Assembly (NCBI RefSeq): GCF_028288185.1
Contig: NZ_JAQBOF010000027.1
Span: 186,001-250,000, forward strand
Source: Mucilaginibacter sp.
Lineage (GTDB): Bacteria; Bacteroidota; Bacteroidia; Sphingobacteriales; Sphingobacteriaceae
Reading direction: 5' to 3'
DNA: 64,000 nucleotides
The notes below the pieces were generated by a model. It searched no databases. It was not told where the DNA came from and saw only the letters and a program-made list of their open reading frames with translations. Position numbers and translations under genes: made by a program. Of the stretch, positions 57,504 through 64,000 are shown piece by piece; position 1 is the stretch's first letter; each line of letters begins with the position of its first letter.

Positions 57504-60062
57504 TTAAAAATCAAATTTTAACCTAACACGCACACCAAGCGGAGAAACATTTGGATGATCTAAATAATTAAATCGCTTAACCATGTCAACACGTATAAAT
57601 TTAAAAATATTTTCCACACCAACGCTACCTTCAATATAAGGCGTATCACCTAGCGAATAAGTTATAGGCTGACCTGTACTTGTTACCGGGAATTGATATA
57701 AAGACGGATGCAGCGCTGGATTGTTTTCGTCACTCAATTTTCCATAAATAGCTTTAAATGATGCAACCTCACGTAGCTTAAGTTTTTGAAACAGCGGGAT
57801 CTTGTTGAAGAAGAAACCCATAAAATGCTGATCAATATTTACGGCAACATATCTATCACTCACAAACTCCAGGAAGTTCATTAAGTTATACGAATAAAGG
57901 TCGTAAGCGTAGGTTTGGTTAGCACGGAAGATGGTTAATAATGGATAAGGAACTTGTCCTATTACTTTACCGCCTTCGACAAAAGCATCAAAATAACCAA
58001 ATTGCGACAGGTATGTACGCCTGTCCACACGTGCATGCAAGCTTTGATAATTGTAAGCCGCCCCAAATGCGCCCTTAAAACCTTTGGTATAATCAAAACT
58101 AAGTATCGGATATTTACTTGGGATTGGTACACGGTATATTTTACCCTGGTAAAACTTCTCGTTTGGCGCGTAACGTAAGTTTAATGATGCTTCTGATGTA
58201 GTAAGATCATTTATATTACCCGTGTTGTTTATAAAGTACAGTGATCCCGCAGGTGATTGTGTCCATTTCTTTAACGTAACCGTGTAAGAGAAATGGCTTT
58301 CGAACTCATGCACATAATCGAACTTATAAAAATCATTATACAGGTACTTATCGTTTACACCCCGTTTAAATGATAGCAAGAAATTATCCTGCTGCACAAA
58401 TTGTAAAGCGGCTCCCGGTATCTTGGTATCGCGCTGAAAACTGGCCCTTATATAATTTTGCGGGAACTTGTATATAGACTTATCATTGATAGAATATGTG
58501 GCGCTTAAAAAGCCCTTCCATTTTTGATCTTTAAAACCATAAGCCGCGTACGTTTCAAAATAATAACGCTTGCTTAATTCGGGTGTTGTACGGCCACCAA
58601 AACGTAATTTTAAACCCTCTATAGGGTTAAAGCTATAAAACGCGTTTGACGGGCCAATCTCGAATGTATTGAATGATTTATAGCCTGCCAATAACAAAGT
58701 CGCTATATCCAACGTACGCTGAAACGACTTCATGTGCGATAAGCTGTCGATATTTTTATAAACTTTAGATTCGGCTGTAGTTAACGTATCTAAACGGTTT
58801 TGTGTCCAAAATTGCTCACTTCTATGCGATACCTCGTCGGATACTGCTATGTCCTCGGCACCGGTTATGTAGGCTGTATCAGGGCGCTGTTTATTTACAG
58901 CATAGCTTTTATAAGTAAGCGTACGTATACCAAAGAAACCGCCTGCATTCTTTTTGCCCACCCCAAAATCTGCCAGGGTATTGCTTTTGCTCAAGTGATA
59001 ACGACCATCCGGATTTTGCTCGAAATCCAGGTTAACAGTCATCGACTTAACAAAGTTAAGATTGATGTTTTTATTGATACCTAAATTGGCTTTCTGTACC
59101 GCGTAATTGCTATCCAGCGTAATGTATATCTTGCCTTCAAAAAGCATGTCCTGGGTATTGCGTGGCGTAAAGCTTAGCTCAACCAGTTTCTTATTATCCT
59201 CGGTTACAACAGTATCGGTAATAAAGTATTTGTAAAAAGTAGGGGCGCCATTAGCTATCGGGCTTAAAAAGTTATTGGTGATAAGGTTGATACTATTATC
59301 ATAAATATCAACTTTGCCATACATGTATTTAAAAAACTGGCCAACACCTTCGTTATCTATCGATCCGCCAAAGTCAACATTTCTTTGTCCTAGTATTACA
59401 GTTCTTTCTTTCTCCGGATTTTTACGATAGTAGTATTGCGATATCTTTTCATCCAAAAATACGGGTAATAAATTTTTGCCCGGTACGGTGGTAGTGTCGC
59501 GGTTATCTAAAACAAATTTGTATTTACGAAAAAATTTCTTCTCGGCAATTTTTGTAGAAAGGTTAGCGATAGAAAACTGCATTTTATCGTATTCTTTATA
59601 TTCTACATAGTTATAACTCTCCGGGCGGTTTTTATCTCTGTGCGCTATAACCTGGCGTATCAGCTCAACAGCCGGGTTACCTTTATTACGGTAACGTGGT
59701 TTTTTACCTGCTTTTACCTCAACCTCGGTCAACTCTTGTTGCAAAGGCATCATTTTAACGTTTATAACCTGTGCCTTGCCGGCAACTATGTTAATATAAA
59801 CATCTTTATAACCTATAAATGAAGCTTTAAGCTGGCTGATAGGTTTATCGGATACTATAGAATAGCGGCCTTCATTGTCGGTACGGCCACCAACATGGCT
59901 TCCGGCAACACCAATACTTACAAATGGCATTGGTTCATTATTTTTAGTGCCGCCATCGGTTACAACACCTGTAACACGGGTAGCCTGGGCAAATAATGAT
60001 GAGGTATAAAATAATAAGAAAGCTACAAATGAAAACTTCCTGAATAAACTTTTAAAATCCAT
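57504..60062 (-). CDS. DUF5686 / carboxypeptidase-regulatory-like domain outer-membrane protein
   Basis: VTGVVTDGGTKNNEPMPFVSIGVAGSHVGGRTDNEGRYSI..., beta-barrel-like C-terminus ending LKFDF. Confidence 0.85.
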   Translation of the reverse strand: MDFKSLFRKFSFVAFLLFYTSSLFAQATRVTGVVTDGGTKNNEPMPFVSIGVAGSHVGGRTDNEGRYSIVSDKPISQLKASFIGYKDVYINIVAGKAQVINVKMMPLQQELTEVEVKAGKKPRYRNKGNPAVELIRQVIAHRDKNRPESYNYVEYKEYDKMQFSIANLSTKIAEKKFFRKYKFVLDNRDTTTVPGKNLLPVFLDEKISQYYYRKNPEKERTVILGQRNVDFGGSIDNEGVGQFFKYMYGKVDIYDNSINLITNNFLSPIANGAPTFYKYFITDTVVTEDNKKLVELSFTPRNTQDMLFEGKIYITLDSNYAVQKANLGINKNINLNFVKSMTVNLDFEQNPDGRYHLSKSNTLADFGVGKKNAGGFFGIRTLTYKSYAVNKQRPDTAYITGAEDIAVSDEVSHRSEQFWTQNRLDTLTTAESKVYKNIDSLSHMKSFQRTLDIATLLLAGYKSFNTFEIGPSNAFYSFNPIEGLKLRFGGRTTPELSKRYYFETYAAYGFKDQKWKGFLSATYSINDKSIYKFPQNYIRASFQRDTKIPGAALQFVQQDNFLLSFKRGVNDKYLYNDFYKFDYVHEFESHFSYTVTLKKWTQSPAGSLYFINNTGNINDLTTSEASLNLRYAPNEKFYQGKIYRVPIPSKYPILSFDYTKGFKGAFGAAYNYQSLHARVDRRTYLSQFGYFDAFVEGGKVIGQVPYPLLTIFRANQTYAYDLYSYNLMNFLEFVSDRYVAVNIDQHFMGFFFNKIPLFQKLKLREVASFKAIYGKLSDENNPALHPSLYQFPVTSTGQPITYSLGDTPYIEGSVGVENIFKFIRVDMVKRFNYLDHPNVSPLGVRVRLKFDF

Positions 60063-60270
60063 GTACGTTTTAAATACAAACTTGTCTGTATTGCTATTCT
60101 CCTACAATCCACGCTTATTTTGAATAATAAGTTTAGATGTAAGTAAAATACGGCTAAATAAGCGCGCAATCAAGTTTGATAACAGGAGGCAAAGGTACAG
60201 AAATCCGATAGACTTCTGTGGTCAAAAAGTCAAATAGCTGGATGGGGTTAACATAATTTAACAGGTTTTA

Positions 60271-60738
60271 CTAAATTTTGACATTAAGTAAATTTAACCA
60301 TACTATTAACTGTAAAATTATATTAGCGTATAGGCCAGCTAACATGTCATCGGCCATAACTCCCCAGCCACCGGGAAGGGCTTCGAGCCGCCTGATAAAT
60401 AGGGGTTTTAAAATATCAAAGAACCTGAAAAGGATAAATCCAATCAGGACATAGGGGATAGTTACCGGTACAAAAAGCAGGCTTACAAACATACCTGCTA
60501 CTTCGTCAATAACCACACGGCCATGATCTTTACCCCAAATGGGTTCAACCTTATTGCCGCTCCAAATACCTAAGGCGGTTATTACAAGTGTAACTAATAC
60601 TGAAGGAATTATGGGTGGATACTTGCCTGCCCAAAGCAAATACCAGCATATACAAGCAAAAAAGGCCGCTATTGTGCCAACACCTTTACCTAAGTATCCG
60701 ATGCCAAAAACAGTAGCGGCCAGTTTATGAAAAAGCAT
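60271..60738 (-). CDS. Phosphatidylglycerophosphatase A family protein
   Basis: GYLGKGVGTIAAF, DHGRVVIDEVAGMFVSLLFVP, LPGGWGVMADDMLAGLYANI. Confidence 0.9.
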   Translation of the reverse strand: MLFHKLAATVFGIGYLGKGVGTIAAFFACICWYLLWAGKYPPIIPSVLVTLVITALGIWSGNKVEPIWGKDHGRVVIDEVAGMFVSLLFVPVTIPYVLIGFILFRFFDILKPLFIRRLEALPGGWGVMADDMLAGLYANIILQLIVWLNLLNVKI

Positions 60739-60743
60739 TTATT

Positions 60744-62066
60744 TTATCTTGCTTCAACCAGTTCTTCGTAATAATCTAAGCCCAGGTGGGTTATCAGATC
60801 TTCGCCCATTAAGTAGCGTAACGTGTTTTCCAGTTTTATTAATTGTTTAAATATATCATTTTCTGCAGGTAAACCCGGCGCAGTTTGCGGCGATTTTAAA
60901 TAGAATGATAACCACTCCTGCACGCCACTCATACCAGCTCTTTTGGCAAAATCACTAAACAAAGCCAAATCCAATGCGATAGGCGCAGCTAAGATAGAAT
61001 CACGGCAAAGAAAATTGATCTTGATTTGCATTTTATAACCTAACCAGCCAAAAATGTCAATATTATCCCAGCTCTCTTTGTTATCGCCATGCGGAGGGTA
61101 ATAGTTAATGCGGATCTTGTGGAAGATGTCGCCATACAATTCAGGATTATCTTCCGGTTTAAAAATATCCTCTAACACGCCTAATTTTGATACTTCCTTA
61201 GTTTTAAAATTATCCGGATCATCCAATACCAAACCATCACGATTACCTAAAATATTGGTAGAGAACCAACCATTAACACCTAATGAGCGTGCAGCAAGGC
61301 CCGGCGCTAAAATAGTTTTCATTAAAGTTTGGCCGGTTTTAAAATCTTTACCGGCGATTGGGGTTTCAGTGATTCTTGCCAATTCAATTAACGCGGGTAT
61401 GTCTACCGTTAAGTTTGGCGCACCGTTAGTGAACGGTATACCTAGTTTTAGAGCCGCGTAAGCATAGATCATGCTTGGCGCAATTAACTTGTCGTCAGCT
61501 TTTAATCCGGCTTCAAATTTATCAAGTGTGCTATGTACGTCTGATGCTTCGTAATAGATCTCGGTTGATCCGCACCAAACTAATACAATGCGGTCAAGCC
61601 CATTTGTTTCTTTAAAGTTTTGGATATCCTCCATAACTTGTTGGGCCAGCTCATAACGGGTACCGGTTTTAACGTTAGTAGCGGTAAGGTTTTTAGCGTA
61701 ATTTTGATCAAATGCCGCGGTCATCGGCTTTATTTTCTCCAATTCATCTTTAACAGCATACAATAACCCAGCTTCCAAAACTTTAGCATTCATTGCCGAC
61801 TCGTAAACGTTGTCCGTATATACGTCCCATCCACCCCATACAATGTCATTTAGATTTGCCAACGGCACAAAGTCTTTAATTTTGGGGCGACGGTTTTCTG
61901 TACGCTTGCCCAGGCGGATAGAACCCATTTGGGTTAATGAGCCTATCGGCTGTGATATGCCTTTCTTTACGGCCTCAACACCGGCAATTAGGGTAGTTGC
62001 TACTGCGCCAAGTCCGGGCAGTAAAATGCCAAGTTTACCCTCGGCAGGTTTAATGTTGTTTTTCAT
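60744..62066 (-). CDS. Inositol-3-phosphate synthase (MIPS)
   Basis: GKLGILLPGLGAVATTLIAGVEAVKKG, WGGWDVYTDNVYESAM, NILGNRDGLVLDDPDNFKTKE. Confidence 0.92.
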   Translation of the reverse strand: MKNNIKPAEGKLGILLPGLGAVATTLIAGVEAVKKGISQPIGSLTQMGSIRLGKRTENRRPKIKDFVPLANLNDIVWGGWDVYTDNVYESAMNAKVLEAGLLYAVKDELEKIKPMTAAFDQNYAKNLTATNVKTGTRYELAQQVMEDIQNFKETNGLDRIVLVWCGSTEIYYEASDVHSTLDKFEAGLKADDKLIAPSMIYAYAALKLGIPFTNGAPNLTVDIPALIELARITETPIAGKDFKTGQTLMKTILAPGLAARSLGVNGWFSTNILGNRDGLVLDDPDNFKTKEVSKLGVLEDIFKPEDNPELYGDIFHKIRINYYPPHGDNKESWDNIDIFGWLGYKMQIKINFLCRDSILAAPIALDLALFSDFAKRAGMSGVQEWLSFYLKSPQTAPGLPAENDIFKQLIKLENTLRYLMGEDLITHLGLDYYEELVEAR

Positions 62067-62099
62067 GATGTAAATTTATATGTAGATAGATAGTTTGTA

Positions 62100-63083
62100 T
62101 TAAAGCCATTTGTTGGCCCTGTACCATTGAAGGGTTTCATGTAAACCTTTCTCCAATGTGTATTGCGGATAAAATCCCAGGTCCTGCTTTGCAAGCTCAA
62201 TACTGCATGACCAGTTAACAGCAGTTAACTCATCTAGTTTTTCAAGATTTAATATAGGGGCTATATTTCTCAAAGAACTCACTTTTTCTGATATACCGGC
62301 AATTAATTTCACAAAATTTACCAAAAGATGAAACTTCACGGTTTTAACAGCTAGTATTTGTTTTGTTTGACGGCCTAATTCGTACCGGTCATAAAAATTA
62401 TCATCGCTTAAATTGTAGGTTTTTTTATCACCGCCATATAATGCCCTTATACTTGCTTTTGCCAGATCCACTACATAAATAAAGCTTAGCTTTTGTGGCG
62501 CGCGGCCTATATAAGGCTCCATACGATTACTTATCTGTTTAAAGAAAATAAATATGCCCGTGTCGCGTGGGCCGTAAACCGCCGTTGGCCTTAGTATGGT
62601 GAAGTTAAGGCTTTTAATTGCTTTTAATTTTCCTTCGGCCAATAGTTTACTTTTTCCATAAGCCGTAATAGGGTTGGGGTAGGTTTCTTCGGTAATAATG
62701 CCGTTTAATGCTTTGAGCGGACCGATAGCAGCAAGGCTACTTATTAAAACAAACTTTTTAAAGCTGGGTAATTCAGTAGCCGCCTGCGCAAGGTTAGCTG
62801 TATAAACCGCGTTTACGGTATCATACTCTTCGGCAGATATTGCGCGGGTAATACCGGCGGCATGTATTATATAGTTATACTGCTTTTCAATGAGTTCTTT
62901 TTTTAAGGAATCCAGGTCGCTGTAATCTAAATAAACGTATTGGATGTCCAGATCTTTAAGATGATCTAACCGGCTACTTTTTCTAACCGCCGCAAATACT
63001 TCAAGGTTGTTTTGTAACGCTTCAATTATCAGATGGTACCCAACAAAGCCACTTGCACCTGTTATTAAAACCTTTTCTTTCAT
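62100..63083 (-). CDS. NAD-dependent epimerase/dehydratase family protein
   Basis: VLITGASGFVGYHLI, ILRPTAVYGPRDTGIFIFFKQ, YGKSK. Confidence 0.9.
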   Translation of the reverse strand: MKEKVLITGASGFVGYHLIIEALQNNLEVFAAVRKSSRLDHLKDLDIQYVYLDYSDLDSLKKELIEKQYNYIIHAAGITRAISAEEYDTVNAVYTANLAQAATELPSFKKFVLISSLAAIGPLKALNGIITEETYPNPITAYGKSKLLAEGKLKAIKSLNFTILRPTAVYGPRDTGIFIFFKQISNRMEPYIGRAPQKLSFIYVVDLAKASIRALYGGDKKTYNLSDDNFYDRYELGRQTKQILAVKTVKFHLLVNFVKLIAGISEKVSSLRNIAPILNLEKLDELTAVNWSCSIELAKQDLGFYPQYTLEKGLHETLQWYRANKWL

Positions 63084-64000
63084 ATTTGTTTTTGATACAA
63101 ACGGTACTTTTTATAAGGATCACCTTTTATGGCTATGATAGCCTCGTTGATCAGCGTGTTATTTTCCAGCGTCCAACCCGCTTCGGCCCATTTAAGGCCT
63201 CTGGCTGTGTAGTTTTTAATTATAGTGCCATATAATACAGCCTCTATACCCATTTTACGATAACCATCAATCACACCTAAGGCATAAATGCGCAGACTTT
63301 GTATCTTTTTTTTGCCGAATAACAACTTAAATATCCCGGTAGGGAATAAGCGGCCTTTTTTTATGGTTTTAAAAATTTCATTATAATTAAGCAGTGCCAG
63401 ACCAAAGGCTACAATTTTCCCATCCTGTTCTGCAACCAGGGCAAAGTCAGGGTCGAGGATCAATTTAAGGTCTTTGGCCAGGTAATCAAATTCTTCGTCT
63501 GTTAGTGGTACAAAGCCGGTGTTTTGATCCCATGCCGAATTATACACCTCGCGCAGTTTAACGGTTTCTTCTTTAAAGTTTTTCAAGTCTACCTTACGGA
63601 TGACGATATTATTGCGTTTTAAACGTTCCTGTAAGGCATTCAATAATCTTACTGATTTATCATCATAATTATTACCATCCCAATGCCAGGCTATCAAATC
63701 CACATCTTTTGCAAAACCAAAGCCTTCAATTAATTGTGCGTAATAAGCCGCGTTGTAGGTTTGCATTAATACCGGCGGACTATCAAAACCCTCAACCAAT
63801 AAACCACATGGCTCATTGGTCGAAAAATTTACCGGCCCTAAAAACTTGCCGGTAATTTCTTCTTTTTTAAGCCAGTCTGTTGCCGTTTTAAATAACAAGT
63901 TAGCAGTCTCCTGGTCGTTTATACAATCAAAAAATCCAAAAAAACCATCGTTAACCTTATTGTACTCATTATGGGCATTGTTTAATATCGCAGCAATACG
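63080..64000 (-). CDS. GNAT-like hypothetical protein, 5' end beyond window
   Basis: The ORF-track start is a TTG; the frame stays open to the window edge (RIAAILNNAHNEYNKVNDGFFGFFDCINDQETANLLFKTATDW...). 4-bp overlap with the epimerase gene. Confidence 0.7.
   Translation of the reverse strand, partial: RIAAILNNAHNEYNKVNDGFFGFFDCINDQETANLLFKTATDWLKKEEITGKFLGPVNFSTNEPCGLLVEGFDSPPVLMQTYNAAYYAQLIEGFGFAKDVDLIAWHWDGNNYDDKSVRLLNALQERLKRNNIVIRKVDLKNFKEETVKLREVYNSAWDQNTGFVPLTDEEFDYLAKDLKLILDPDFALVAEQDGKIVAFGLALLNYNEIFKTIKKGRLFPTGIFKLLFGKKKIQSLRIYALGVIDGYRKMGIEAVLYGTIIKNYTARGLKWAEAGWTLENNTLINEAIIAIKGDPYKKYRLYQKQI

Overview
This is a Bacteroidetes chromosomal window, resembling Sphingobacteriaceae/Mucilaginibacter from protein content and TTTG-N19-TANNTTTG promoters (inferred, not searched). 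Most of it is ordinary chromosome: RNase HI, copper P-type ATPase, tRNA-His, two GH92 mannosidase-like proteins, a GH78 rhamnosidase-like protein, ribosomal proteins L21/L27, RNase R, an oligopeptide ABC ATPase, histidine kinases, an arginine-metabolism neighbourhood ending in argS, and a right-hand block of inositol-phospholipid/sphingolipid genes (MIPS, PgpA, CDP-alcohol phosphotransferase, PAP2, fatty-acid hydroxylase-like). I saw no CRISPR array, prophage or intact IS element. The most unusual signal is a pair of homologous, non-coding, ~190-bp intergenic elements (about 162-351 and 34642-34838). Each carries one antisense and about five sense copies of a heptamer at conserved spacing. The heptamer differs between the elements (GGATCAC versus GAATCAC), and the change is repeated at every copy within an element, including the complementary antisense arm. 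I know of no named family with this architecture. Other notable items are a homopolymer frameshift that removes a C-terminal TM segment, a decayed thioredoxin-like gene, a DEAD-box-like protein with degenerate catalytic motifs, an L27 with a long Ala/Lys/Pro tail, a perfect palindrome abutting the promoter of a DUF2975/XRE pair, and several dispersed palindromic repeat families.
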